Positions 43,996 through 53,147 of a stretch of DNA of 64,000 bases are shown here, in pieces. The stretch covers positions 1 to 64,000 of the forward strand of contig NZ_JHXV01000025.1 in the NCBI RefSeq assembly GCF_000621625.1, read 5' to 3'. Each line of letters opens with the position of its first letter. Within the stretch, counting starts at the first letter, position 1. Below the pieces are notes generated by a model, which was not told the origin of the DNA, did no database searches, and saw only the letters and a program-made list of their open reading frames with translations. The position numbers were made by a program, and so were the translations under genes. This stretch comes from Crocinitomix catalasitica ATCC 23190 (GTDB lineage: Bacteria > Bacteroidota > Bacteroidia > Flavobacteriales_D > Crocinitomicaceae).

Positions 43996-44187
43996 GATTC
44001 ACTATAAACTATGAATAGTGAAATGATACGTAGTTTTTAGAATAATTCAACACCAAAATAAACACGTTCTCAAACAATTCATTTGACGAAGAAACGTTTA
44101 GACTGCTATAATTTAGTGATTATTTCACTGATAACCACCTGATAGAAAAGGATAAAAACGATAACTTTATTATCAAAGCTCCTCCAT

Positions 44188-45435
44188 ATGATTGATAAAA
44201 TATGTTTTTTTGTTCTCACGTTTATATCGGGATCATTGTACTGTCAATACACAAGTATTCCAGACAATAATTTTGAGCAAGCATTAATCTATCTTGATTT
44301 AGACGACGAAATTGATGGGTTGGTATTGACTGAAAATATAGACACATTAAAAACTTTGCATGTTCCGAGAATGGCGATTGCTTCATTAAGTGGCATTGAA
44401 GATTTTACAGCTTTAGAAAACCTCAATTGCGAGATCAATTATTTGGACTATTTGAACCTCACAAGCAATACAAATCTAATCTACCTCACTTGTTCGTTTA
44501 ATTATATAGACAGAATTGATCTTGGGCATAACCCAAATCTGCTTAAATTAATTTGTTCAGACAATCAACTATCCTTTATAGATCTTTCTGGTTGTGAAAA
44601 CTTATACTATCTACAATGTTCCTCTAATTTATTTACGAGTATAGATATAAGCGCTAACCCTAATTTGCACAAATTAAAATGTGGTAAAAATTATTTACGA
44701 GGACTTGATGTAAGTTCGCAATCTCATTTACTCCTTTTATCCTGCAGATTTAATGAAATATCCGCGCTAGACTTATCCAATAATGCACTTTTAACCAGTT
44801 TAGAATGCGAAAACAATTATATCAACGAACTCGACCTTACGATCACGCCAAACCTTGAGTTTTTAAACTGTTCGCACAACCCATTATCAAGTTTAGATTT
44901 AAGCCAAAATTTAGCCTTGAGATTTATCAACTGCTCACACTCAGATATCACGACCTTAAATCTCGATCACAACTCGAAACTTGACGTTGTTAAGTCGGTC
45001 GGCACAGAGTTAAACTCACTGAGCATTCGCAATGGAAACAACGAAAATATTGAATCCGAATTCGATTTTTTCATTCGAGACAATCCTAATCTTTATTGCA
45101 TCGCTGTTGACAACCCAACTTATTCGGAAAATGCCTGGACAGAGGTAGACGAAATTGTATCGTTTAGAGAGAATTGCAATACTTTAACAGCAACAAGCTC
45201 AACGGTAATTAATTATCAAATCTATCCCAATCCAGCAAAGGAATTTTTAACGATAGAGATTGAGCAAAAAGCAGATCAATTTAGCTTACATGATCTGAGC
45301 GGAAAAGAAATTCGTTCGGGCCATTTAAACCAAGGCTCCAATTCAATTAACCTTGAAGAAATGGCTCCAGGCTTATACATCTTGCATATTGCCGGTGAAG
45401 ATATCTCATTAAATGAAAGAATTGTGATTGAATAA
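44188..45435 (+). CDS. Leucine-rich-repeat protein exported by T9SS, copy 2
   Basis: A 415-residue paralogue of the upstream gene. Signal peptide residues 1-19, then IPDNNFEQALIYLDLDDEID, about eleven LRR units (for example LTCSFNYIDRIDLGHNPNLL, LECENNYINELDLTITPNLE) and a type A sorting domain at IYPNPAKEFLTIEI (about 345). It has roughly two more repeats than copy 1, which accounts for the extra 42 residues. A 270-bp spacer separates the copies; a near-consensus promoter (TTG, about 21 nt, TATAATTTAG) lies near 44080-44115, so each copy may be transcribed on its own. Confidence 0.9.
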   Translation: MIDKICFFVLTFISGSLYCQYTSIPDNNFEQALIYLDLDDEIDGLVLTENIDTLKTLHVPRMAIASLSGIEDFTALENLNCEINYLDYLNLTSNTNLIYLTCSFNYIDRIDLGHNPNLLKLICSDNQLSFIDLSGCENLYYLQCSSNLFTSIDISANPNLHKLKCGKNYLRGLDVSSQSHLLLLSCRFNEISALDLSNNALLTSLECENNYINELDLTITPNLEFLNCSHNPLSSLDLSQNLALRFINCSHSDITTLNLDHNSKLDVVKSVGTELNSLSIRNGNNENIESEFDFFIRDNPNLYCIAVDNPTYSENAWTEVDEIVSFRENCNTLTATSSTVINYQIYPNPAKEFLTIEIEQKADQFSLHDLSGKEIRSGHLNQGSNSINLEEMAPGLYILHIAGEDISLNERIVIE

Positions 45436-45489
45436 TTATCCAGAACCTTCCTCATTTTCCCAACTCAAATCAGCTTTAATATTTGATTT

Positions 45490-45526
45490 ACGGATGACTT
45501 TTTTTAAAAAGTTGTCCGTTTTTTTT
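45490..45526 (+). terminator. Terminator of LRR gene copy 2
   Basis: ACGGATGACTTTTT pairs with AAAAAGTTGTCCGT, followed by eight T. Its homology with the terminator of copy 1 shows that the duplication included the 3' flank. Confidence 0.88.
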
Positions 45527-45674
45527 GGGTAAAACAATGATCTTAAGTAGAAAAGACAGAAATAAAATGAATTACCAAACAAAATAACACCGACACAACC
45601 ACCTGACAAACCGTTAATTAACATTATTTAATATGCTGTTTTAAAAAATATTTGGAGCAAAACAAACATATATG

Positions 45675-45695
45675 ATAGTAAAACTACTATATTTG
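45675..45695 (+). promoter_or_regulatory. Promoter -7 box overlapped by an inverted repeat, before the TetR gene
   Basis: ATAGTA-AAAC-TACTAT (45675-45690) overlaps the -7 box TATATTTG (45688-45695), 17 nt before the ATG. The placement suits autorepression by the TetR-family product. Confidence 0.55.
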
Positions 45696-45712
45696 CATTC
45701 AATTATTTTTAT

Positions 45713-46390
45713 ATGGACAATCTACTATCAAATATTAAAATTAAGGTCAACGATAAAGTTTTTATAAAAGATCCAGAATCTTCAGAATTAGGCAAAAGAA
45801 TTGTTCAAGGAACAATCGGCTTAATTGACGAGATCGGTTTTGAGCAGTTTACGTTCAAAAAATTAGCAAAAGAAATAAAAACGAGTGAAGCCTCAATTTA
45901 CCGGTACTTTGACAGCAAACATCATTTATTGGTTTATATCACATTATGGTATTGGGGATGGATGGAATACCGTATTGTTTTTAAATTAATGAATATTGAA
46001 TCGGCAGAAGAGCGGTTAACAATAGCCGTTAAAACTTTGACCGAAGTCATTGAGGAAGACAAAGATTTCAACCATATCAACAAAGTAAAATTGCACCGCA
46101 TTGTCATTCGCGAATCCTCAAAAATATATTTGAATAAAAGTGTTGATAACGAGAATTCAGAAGGATTCTTCTTAGCCTACAAACGCCTGGTAGAAAGAGT
46201 CGTTAAAATAATTTTAGAAATCAATCCAACTTATAAATACCCGCATATGTTGGTATCAACCATCATTGAAGGCGCACATCATCAGCGCTATTTCGCCAAA
46301 CATTTACCGCGATTAACAGATATAGTAAATGGTGAGGACGCAGTGACCACATTTTATCAAAAGATGGCCCTTACCCAATTAAAAGATTAA
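45713..46390 (+). CDS. TetR/AcrR-family transcriptional regulator
   Basis: A 225-residue regulator. The N-terminal helix-turn-helix is clear (RIVQGTIGLIDEIGFEQFTF then KKLAKEIKTSEASIYRYFDSKHHLLVYI, residues 28-75), ending in the YRYFxSKxxLL signature of the family. The rest is an all-helical ligand or dimer domain. It precedes an ABC-HlyD-TolC set with a one-base gap to the ABC gene, so it probably controls that operon including itself. The inducer is unknown. Confidence 0.9.
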   Translation: MDNLLSNIKIKVNDKVFIKDPESSELGKRIVQGTIGLIDEIGFEQFTFKKLAKEIKTSEASIYRYFDSKHHLLVYITLWYWGWMEYRIVFKLMNIESAEERLTIAVKTLTEVIEEDKDFNHINKVKLHRIVIRESSKIYLNKSVDNENSEGFFLAYKRLVERVVKIILEINPTYKYPHMLVSTIIEGAHHQRYFAKHLPRLTDIVNGEDAVTTFYQKMALTQLKD

Positions 46391-46391
46391 A

Positions 46392-48098
46392 ATGGAAAAA
46401 ATTGACATCAACAAACCCCTAAAAAGGTTTTGGCTGCTACTTAAACCAGACAAACTAGAAATTAGAAACGTATATTTTTACGCGCTTTTTAACGGAATGG
46501 TTTACCTGTCATTACCAATTGGCGTTCAAGCGATCATTAACCTAATTCAGGGAGGATTGGTCAGTACATCCTGGGTTATTCTTGTTGTATTTGTACTGCT
46601 AGGCCTTATCATAAACGGGGTTTTGACAATCAGTCAAATGCATATTGTAGAGAATTTACAAAAGAAGATATTTACCCGTGCTGCTTTCGAATTTGCCTAT
46701 CGTATTCCACGCATTAAGCTAGAAGCTCTATACAAATATTACGCACCTGAATTGATGAATCGTTTTTTCGATATTATTTCCGTTCAAAAAGGGCTTTCAA
46801 AAATATTATTAGAATTTACCTCAGCAAGTATTCAAGTCATTTTTGGATTGATTTTACTTTCATTGTACCATCCTTTTTTCATCATCTTTAGTTTTATTTT
46901 AGTACTACTAATTTTCTTTATTTTCAAGATCACAGCACGCCGTGGTTTAACCACAAGTCTTTTAGAATCGAAAAGCAAATACAAAGTCGCACAATGGCTT
47001 GAAGAAATTGCAAGAAACAACGTCACTTTTAAATTAGCTGGAGACACCAACCTCCCATTAGAAAGAGTTGACGAAGAGGTTGCAGATTATATCACATTTA
47101 GAGAAAAACATTTTAAAGTCCTCATTCAACAATTCAGTTTAATGGTTGGATTTAAAGTCATAGTTGCTGCCGGTTTACTCATAATCGGAAGTCTACTTGT
47201 CATTCAACAACAAATGAATATTGGCCAATTTGTTGCCGCTGAAATCATCATTCTAATGGTACTTGGCGCGATTGAAAAATTGGTAATTAGTTTAGAAACG
47301 ATTTATGATGTATTGACATCACTCGAAAAACTTGCTCAAGTAACTGATCTCGAATTAGAATCGGAAGAAGGTGCTTTAATTTCAAACTTTTGCACAACTC
47401 CTGGTCTTTCAGTAGAATTGACGAATGTATCATTTAGTTATCCTACTACAAATAAATTAGTGATTGATGGATTGAACTTAAAAATCAATGAAGGCGAACG
47501 TATTTTATTGACAGGACATAACGGTTCAGGCAAGTCGACTTTACTCAACTTATTGGCGAGTGTTTATTTGCCTAATCGTGGCAATATTTCATATAACGAA
47601 TTCCCACACAGGAATCTTCAACCGCAAAATTTAAGATCAGTTATTGGCGATTGTTTAATGGACGGGCAATTATTTGTAGGTTCTGTTTTAGAAAACATTG
47701 CAATTGGAAGAAAAAACGCAACATTTCAAAACGTACAGTGGGCGATTGAAAGCTTAGGCTTGTCCAATTTTATAAAATCATTACCCAATGGCTATAAGAC
47801 CATCATCGATCCTGAGGGGATAAAATTCTCAAAAGGAATTACTGACAAATTAATTCTGGCCAGATGTATTGCCGAACGACCAAAATTATTGTTGATCAAT
47901 GATATTTTTCAATCAATTCAACCTGCTGAAAAGAAAAGAATCATCGATTTCTTATTGCATAAAGACCAAAAATGGACAGTTGTTTTTATCTCCTCCGATA
48001 ACTATATCGCACAAAGTGTTGACCGTATTGCACTACTCGAAAAAGGGGCAATTTTGGAGACAGGTAATTATCAAAAAATGAAAGATAAACTCGTTTAA
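46392..48098 (+). CDS. ABC exporter (HlyB/type I secretion-like) with degenerate ATPase domain
   Basis: A 568-residue half-transporter: six membrane helices (residues 20-300), then the nucleotide-binding domain. Walker A is intact (GHNGSGKST, about 375-383) and the Q-loop region looks normal (DGQLFVGSVLENIAIG). The signature motif, normally LSGGQ, reads FSKGITDK (about 478-485). Walker B reads LLLINDIF, where LLLLDEA is usual, so the Asp is Asn and the catalytic Glu position is Asp. The switch His is Ser (ISSDN, about 534). It therefore may hydrolyse ATP poorly. No peptidase domain is present. It is the second gene of the exporter operon. Confidence 0.85.
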   Translation: MEKIDINKPLKRFWLLLKPDKLEIRNVYFYALFNGMVYLSLPIGVQAIINLIQGGLVSTSWVILVVFVLLGLIINGVLTISQMHIVENLQKKIFTRAAFEFAYRIPRIKLEALYKYYAPELMNRFFDIISVQKGLSKILLEFTSASIQVIFGLILLSLYHPFFIIFSFILVLLIFFIFKITARRGLTTSLLESKSKYKVAQWLEEIARNNVTFKLAGDTNLPLERVDEEVADYITFREKHFKVLIQQFSLMVGFKVIVAAGLLIIGSLLVIQQQMNIGQFVAAEIIILMVLGAIEKLVISLETIYDVLTSLEKLAQVTDLELESEEGALISNFCTTPGLSVELTNVSFSYPTTNKLVIDGLNLKINEGERILLTGHNGSGKSTLLNLLASVYLPNRGNISYNEFPHRNLQPQNLRSVIGDCLMDGQLFVGSVLENIAIGRKNATFQNVQWAIESLGLSNFIKSLPNGYKTIIDPEGIKFSKGITDKLILARCIAERPKLLLINDIFQSIQPAEKKRIIDFLLHKDQKWTVVFISSDNYIAQSVDRIALLEKGAILETGNYQKMKDKLV

Positions 48099-48099
48099 T

Positions 48100-49452
48100 A
48101 TGCTAAATATATCTGATTATAGCGTTAGTGATCAAATTCGAGTGAAGGATTTGAAGACACTCAGTTCAGTAGAAAGTAAAAAGTCAAGTCGTGTGCTCTT
48201 AAGGTTAATGACGGGAACTTTTGTGATTGGTGTATTAATCCTATTACTTCCATGGACTCAAAACATACGGTCGAATGGGACGACTACGACTTTAAACCCT
48301 GATCAACGCCCACAAAGCATTCATTCCGTCATTCCAGGTAGAATAGAAAAATGGTATGTAAAAGAGGGCGATTTTGTACAGAAAGGTGACACCATTGCAT
48401 TTATGTCAGAAGTGAAAGCCGAATATTTTGATAGCCAACTTTTAAACAGAACAACCGATCAAACCGAGTTTAAAAAACTTAGCGTAACATCGTACGAAGA
48501 GAAGATCAATAACCTCGACAAACAGATTACAGCTTTAACAACACAAAAAAAATTAAAGCTCGATCAAGGTCAAATTAAATTACAACAAGCCAAACTTAAA
48601 GTAACCAATGACAGCATTGTTTTTTATGCCGCTGATGTGACTTACCAAACTGCGCGTAAGCAATATGATCGACTTCAAGAATTATTTGATCAAGGATTAA
48701 AATCTAGAACGGATCTTGAAAACAGAAACATCAAATTACAAGACAGTTATTCCTACCTCATCAAAGCAGAAAACGATTTACTTGCTTCAAAATCTGATTT
48801 AATTGCGGCTAAAATTGAACTGTCTAATATTCAAATGAATTACGAAACTAGCGTTGCAAAAGCGCGGTCAGACAAATTCTCTGCCGTATCAAGCAAACTA
48901 CAATCACAAGGAGATGTATCAAAATTAGAAAATCAATTTTCGAATTATGAAAAGCGGAATTCGTTCTATTATATTCTTGCCCCACAAGATTGTTATGTCA
49001 CCAAATTAATCGCAAATGGAATTGGAGAGACAGTGAAAGAAGGAGCAGCAATTGTGAATATCATGCCAACGCAATATCAAATGGCCGCAGAAATTTATGT
49101 AGACCCTATCGATCTTCCACTCGTTAAAATTGGCAGTCCACTTCGTTTACAATTCGATGGTTGGCCTGCAGTCGTTTTTTCAGGCTGGCCGAATATCAGT
49201 CAAGGCACATATGGCGCTAAAGTTTATGCCATCGATCAATACATTTCTCCGAATGGAAAATACCGCTTATTGGTGGAGCAAGATCCTGATGATTATCCTT
49301 GGCCAGATGCTTTGCGATTCGGTGGTGGCGTGCATACCATGATTTTATTAGAAGACGTACCAATCTGGTACGAATTATGGCGAAAAATTAACGGATTCCC
49401 ACCGAATTATTATATGGATAAGGCAGCAGCCAAAACAGCCGAAAACAAATAA
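48100..49452 (+). CDS. HlyD-family membrane fusion protein
   Basis: A 450-residue periplasmic adaptor. A single N-terminal membrane helix (about residues 33-52) is followed by a biotinyl-lipoyl-like half (IPGRIEKWYVKEGDFVQKGD), a long coiled-coil hairpin (about 110-290, rich in K/Q/L heptads), the second lipoyl half (YYILAPQDCYVTKLIANGIG) and beta-barrel domains. It bridges the inner-membrane ABC exporter and the TolC-like channel encoded on either side. One base separates it from the ABC gene and two from the TolC gene, so the three are cotranscribed. Confidence 0.9.
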   Translation: MLNISDYSVSDQIRVKDLKTLSSVESKKSSRVLLRLMTGTFVIGVLILLLPWTQNIRSNGTTTTLNPDQRPQSIHSVIPGRIEKWYVKEGDFVQKGDTIAFMSEVKAEYFDSQLLNRTTDQTEFKKLSVTSYEEKINNLDKQITALTTQKKLKLDQGQIKLQQAKLKVTNDSIVFYAADVTYQTARKQYDRLQELFDQGLKSRTDLENRNIKLQDSYSYLIKAENDLLASKSDLIAAKIELSNIQMNYETSVAKARSDKFSAVSSKLQSQGDVSKLENQFSNYEKRNSFYYILAPQDCYVTKLIANGIGETVKEGAAIVNIMPTQYQMAAEIYVDPIDLPLVKIGSPLRLQFDGWPAVVFSGWPNISQGTYGAKVYAIDQYISPNGKYRLLVEQDPDDYPWPDALRFGGGVHTMILLEDVPIWYELWRKINGFPPNYYMDKAAAKTAENK

Positions 49453-49454
49453 AA

Positions 49455-50861
49455 ATGAAGCAGATCTTATTTATTACCACCTTCTTTTTATCCTTTGGCA
49501 GCGCTTTGTCTCAAAATGATAATTTGCAGATGACCTATGACCAGTTCATGCAAATTGTGAAAGAACATCATCCGATTGCTAAACAAGCGCAGAACCAAAT
49601 GGAATTAGGTGAAGTGTACTACCTAAAATCCAAAGGAGCGTTTGATCCCAACCTATTTGGAGGACTAAATCAAAAATATTTTAAAGACAAAGAATACTAT
49701 AATATTCTAGGCGCTGGCTTAAAAATCCCGACCTGGTACGGCGTTTCGTTTCAAGGTGGATATGACTTAAATACTGGTTCACAACTCAATCCTCAGAACC
49801 TAACACCAGACGAAGGATTATGGTATGCTGGTGTAAATATTGCATTGGGTAAAGGTTTGATTATCGATCAACGAAGAGCAGAATACCGCAAAGCCAAGAT
49901 TTTTATTGAAAGCAGTCTTCAGGAACAACACAAGATGTTGAACGAACTCTATCTGCAATCATCATTGGCCTATTGGGAATGGTTTAAAGCCTACAATAAA
50001 ATGATTATTTATCAAGATGCTGTGAACAATGCTTTAGATCGACTTGACGCCGTTAAACAAAGTGTTACATTCGGCGATAAACCAACCATCGACACATTAG
50101 AAGCAAATATTCAATTGCAAAGTAGACTATTTAATTATTTAGATGCAGAACTAGCATACCTAAACAGCACTACGCTACTTGAAATATATTTATGGGACAA
50201 TGGTATGGCACCAATGGAACTTGATACAAATTTAACACCACCACTTTCCCCCGAAGTTGAATTCAGGCAAATTGATCCCCTATTGATTTTTAAAATCGAC
50301 TCGATAAAAACACAACATCCCGAATTGATGCAAACCAGCTATAAAATCGACCAACTTAAAATTGATCTACAACTGAGTAAAGAAAATTTGAAGCCCGATT
50401 TAAACTTCAAATACAATGCTTTATCCTATACTGACAACAACGATATTTTGACCAATTACAGTCCCAACAATTACGTTTGGGGCGTTGATTTAAAGTTCCC
50501 ATTATTCTTGAGAAAAGAACGGGGTGACTTAAAAATCAATCAACTAAAAATTGAAAATATGCAAGCCGATTTGGCTTTTAAAACCGAGCAGATCAATTAT
50601 AAAGTAGATTTAACAATTAATGAATGGGCGACAACCTATAAACAAATCGTTATTTGGGAACAAACAACCAAGAGTTATCTCACTTTGCTTGAAAGCGAAC
50701 AACTGCTCTATCAAACCGGAGAAAGCTCACTCTTCATGGTGAATAATCGCGAAAAATCCTTTATTGAAGCCCAATTAAAGCTCGTCGATCGCATTACAGC
50801 GAATAGAAAATCAGAGATTAAAACCAAATACGCCTTAGGTACAATTTATAATAGTATTTAA
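49455..50861 (+). CDS. TolC-family outer-membrane efflux protein
   Basis: A 468-residue channel subunit with a signal peptide (residues 1-19, ending ALSQ) and the two outer-membrane efflux repeats: long helices (ANIQLQSRLFNYLDAELAYL; LKIENMQADLAFKTEQINYK) and short barrel strands (DPNLFGGLNQKYFKD; DLNFKYNALSYTD). Trimers make the outer-membrane tunnel of type I secretion or drug efflux. As the last gene of the TetR-ABC-HlyD-TolC operon it completes a tripartite exporter. Substrate unknown; no secreted partner gene adjoins. Confidence 0.9.
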   Translation: MKQILFITTFFLSFGSALSQNDNLQMTYDQFMQIVKEHHPIAKQAQNQMELGEVYYLKSKGAFDPNLFGGLNQKYFKDKEYYNILGAGLKIPTWYGVSFQGGYDLNTGSQLNPQNLTPDEGLWYAGVNIALGKGLIIDQRRAEYRKAKIFIESSLQEQHKMLNELYLQSSLAYWEWFKAYNKMIIYQDAVNNALDRLDAVKQSVTFGDKPTIDTLEANIQLQSRLFNYLDAELAYLNSTTLLEIYLWDNGMAPMELDTNLTPPLSPEVEFRQIDPLLIFKIDSIKTQHPELMQTSYKIDQLKIDLQLSKENLKPDLNFKYNALSYTDNNDILTNYSPNNYVWGVDLKFPLFLRKERGDLKINQLKIENMQADLAFKTEQINYKVDLTINEWATTYKQIVIWEQTTKSYLTLLESEQLLYQTGESSLFMVNNREKSFIEAQLKLVDRITANRKSEIKTKYALGTIYNSI

Positions 50862-50941
50862 GATCTTTGCAGAACTGTAACCAATGTTACTGTATACTCG
50901 TTAATCTATACCTACCTTACGATTAAATAAAAACAGCAGAT

Positions 50942-51547
50942 ATGAAAAAGATAGCAATAGCAGCAGCAATGATTTTATTAGCGGTTAGCGCATGTAAAAA
51001 GGAAGAAAAAGAAGTTGTACTTGAAGAATTATCGGTTGAAGAACAGGATGATTTAACCTTTTTAATTCAAGAAGAAAAATTGGCTAGAGATGTCTATATC
51101 TATGCTTTTGACAAACATGGAGATGCCATATTTAATAATATATCATCGAGCGAACAAAAGCACATGGATAAGGTGGAAGAATTATTAATTAAATACAGTA
51201 TCCCCAACCCTAATGAGGGCAATGATGAAGGTGTTTTTGAGAATATAGAATTGCAAACTTTGTATGATAATTTGATTGTATTAGTTGATAGTTCTTTAGT
51301 AGAAGCATTGAAAGTTGGCGCAACAATTGAGGACTTAGACATTCATGACATCAATACCTTAATGACGCATACAAGTATATACGATTTAACTTTTGTTTAC
51401 GAGAATTTGAGCTGTGGATCAAGAAACCATATGCGATCATTTGTTTCAAAACTTGATGAACTTGAGGCATTATATACACCTCAGTATATATCAGCAGAAG
51501 ATTACGAAGCTATTCTTGCTAGCGAAACTGAAAAGTGTGGGAAGTAA
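50942..51547 (+). CDS. DUF2202 ferritin-like lipoprotein
   Basis: A 201-residue lipoprotein with lipobox AVSAC (around residue 18). The mature part is the DUF2202 helical bundle: LTFLIQEEKLARDVYIYAFD, SSEQKHMDKVEELLIKY, and NLSCGSRNHMRSFVSKLDEL near the end. The EExxxR, ExxH and final NHMRxF motifs are those of ferritin-like proteins that could hold a di-metal site. Location is the cell envelope. The gene is solitary and ends before a strong terminator. Metal binding is inferred from the family. Confidence 0.87.
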   Translation: MKKIAIAAAMILLAVSACKKEEKEVVLEELSVEEQDDLTFLIQEEKLARDVYIYAFDKHGDAIFNNISSSEQKHMDKVEELLIKYSIPNPNEGNDEGVFENIELQTLYDNLIVLVDSSLVEALKVGATIEDLDIHDINTLMTHTSIYDLTFVYENLSCGSRNHMRSFVSKLDELEALYTPQYISAEDYEAILASETEKCGK

Positions 51548-51571
51548 AGTAAAATATTCTTGCAAAAAAAA

Positions 51572-51605
51572 TCCTGCCGAACTATTGTAAAATAATTCGG
51601 CAGGA
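51572..51605. terminator. Bidirectional terminator between converging genes
   Basis: TCCTGCCGAA pairs perfectly with TTCGGCAGGA across a 14-nt loop. A-rich on the left and moderately T/A-rich on the right, it can end both the DUF2202 gene (plus) and the FG-GAP gene (minus). Confidence 0.85.
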
Positions 51606-51625
51606 CATTATAAAAATCTAATCTA

Positions 51626-52981
51626 CTAGTCGATTTTCAATACCGACTTCGTAAATACATTACCTTCCGTATCTGTGATAACCAATTGGTATAAACCGCT
51701 TGCTAAATCTTGAATTGAGTATTGATTGTTACCCATAGTTTTGATTCCAGAAATTTGTCCAAATGTATTGATCACTTGTACATTTTCAATTGGCGCATTA
51801 TTTTCAGCAACAATATAGACTAAATCACGCGTTGGATTTGGATAAACCTCCCAAGGATTAACAACAATATCATCAACGCTATTTGTTTCAGCATCATTTA
51901 TTTTCTCAATTGTTCCTTCAGATTCTCTTGACAAAACGAACTCAATTAAACCGTCTTCTCTATGAAAAAGGGCCAATCCATTTAAATCTGAAATACCCGA
52001 ACAATAAGAAATCTCAGTATATCCACGACCGATATGAGAAAGACCGATAATCTCATCATCAGAAGATAATAAAAGCACATCAGAACCATTTAACGAAGTA
52101 TGTTCCCACGTTTGAGGATTTGTTGGCAAACCAGTGCGCAATGTAATTGGATCATATCTCCAACCTTCATCTAATAAATCAATTCCATATGCTTTTAAAA
52201 CACCTTCATAATCAAGTACAATCAATTCTGCATCATCATCACCATCATAATCATGAATTGCAATATGACCAAAATCACCAGAACCAGAACTAATTACTTT
52301 AGCTTCAGTAAATGCGCCGATACCTGTATTTCTGAACCAAAAATTATTGTATCCACCCATTGCAATGTCAGGTCTTCTATTCCCCGTTATATCACCCACA
52401 GCTAAATCAGAAATTTCACCGACTACAGATTCAAAAATATTCTCTAAAGAAAGGTCACCATCATCACTCACTATAACATCTGCATAAGCTCTCAATGTAG
52501 AAGGTCTTGAATACGCAAAAACCATCCCTTCACTTCCATCTACATTAAAATCACCAATGGCAATTGCATCGATATTATGTAGAACAGGAACAGTGTATAA
52601 TTCTGCAAAATCAATAGTTGTTGGTCCTGTATAAACGATATAATAGATAGTTGAAGAAGTTGCAATAATGATTTCATCATAACCATCACCATTCATATCA
52701 GCCGCTTTTAAGAACTTCATTTCAGCACCACCAATTAATGGTACTGCAGCAGCAAAATTATCACTCCCCGTATTTCTTTTCCAAAAAACGTTAAAGCTTA
52801 CAGAATCTAAAAATACAATATCCTCAGATCCATCACCGTTAAAATCACATGTCATGATTAAAGAAGGACTATAAAGATCTTCCTCAATTGCAGTCATTTC
52901 ACAAGATTGTCCGAAAGCATTTCCTGATAAAAGCAAAGTCAATGCTATACCAATGTTTTGTAGTGTTCTTTTCATATTCAA
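51626..52981 (-). CDS. FG-GAP/VCBS-repeat protein exported by T9SS
   Basis: A 451-residue exported protein. Signal peptide residues 1-24. At least five calcium-loop repeats are visible: DFNGDGSEDIVFL, DMNGDGYDEIIIA, DFNVDGSEGMVFA, DITGNRRPDIAMG and DYDGDDDAELIVL, as in integrin-like seven-bladed propellers (residues 40-340). A type A sorting domain starts at VYPNPTRDLVYI (about 380). Likely a calcium-stabilised surface binding protein. A TATCTTTG -7 box precedes it by 46 nt. Confidence 0.9.
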   Translation of the reverse strand: MNMKRTLQNIGIALTLLLSGNAFGQSCEMTAIEEDLYSPSLIMTCDFNGDGSEDIVFLDSVSFNVFWKRNTGSDNFAAAVPLIGGAEMKFLKAADMNGDGYDEIIIATSSTIYYIVYTGPTTIDFAELYTVPVLHNIDAIAIGDFNVDGSEGMVFAYSRPSTLRAYADVIVSDDGDLSLENIFESVVGEISDLAVGDITGNRRPDIAMGGYNNFWFRNTGIGAFTEAKVISSGSGDFGHIAIHDYDGDDDAELIVLDYEGVLKAYGIDLLDEGWRYDPITLRTGLPTNPQTWEHTSLNGSDVLLLSSDDEIIGLSHIGRGYTEISYCSGISDLNGLALFHREDGLIEFVLSRESEGTIEKINDAETNSVDDIVVNPWEVYPNPTRDLVYIVAENNAPIENVQVINTFGQISGIKTMGNNQYSIQDLASGLYQLVITDTEGNVFTKSVLKID

Positions 52982-53027
52982 TATTTTTTAGTTTACTAGT
53001 CGTACAGAGATTTTGACCAATTAAATG

Positions 53028-53035
53028 CAAAGATA
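53028..53035 (-). promoter_or_regulatory. Bacteroidota -7 box for the FG-GAP gene
   Basis: TATCTTTG on the minus strand is an exact TAnnTTTG, leaving a leader of about 40 nt. The -33 region is only TTA-like. Confidence 0.5.
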
Positions 53036-53147
53036 AGGTTAATAAAACATAGGATTTGTTAAAGAGGTGTTAAAAGCAGTCACTTACTGACATTGAGACA
53101 TTTGCAATACTAAAAAAATCAACTTAATCTTTCACCCATTTAAAATC

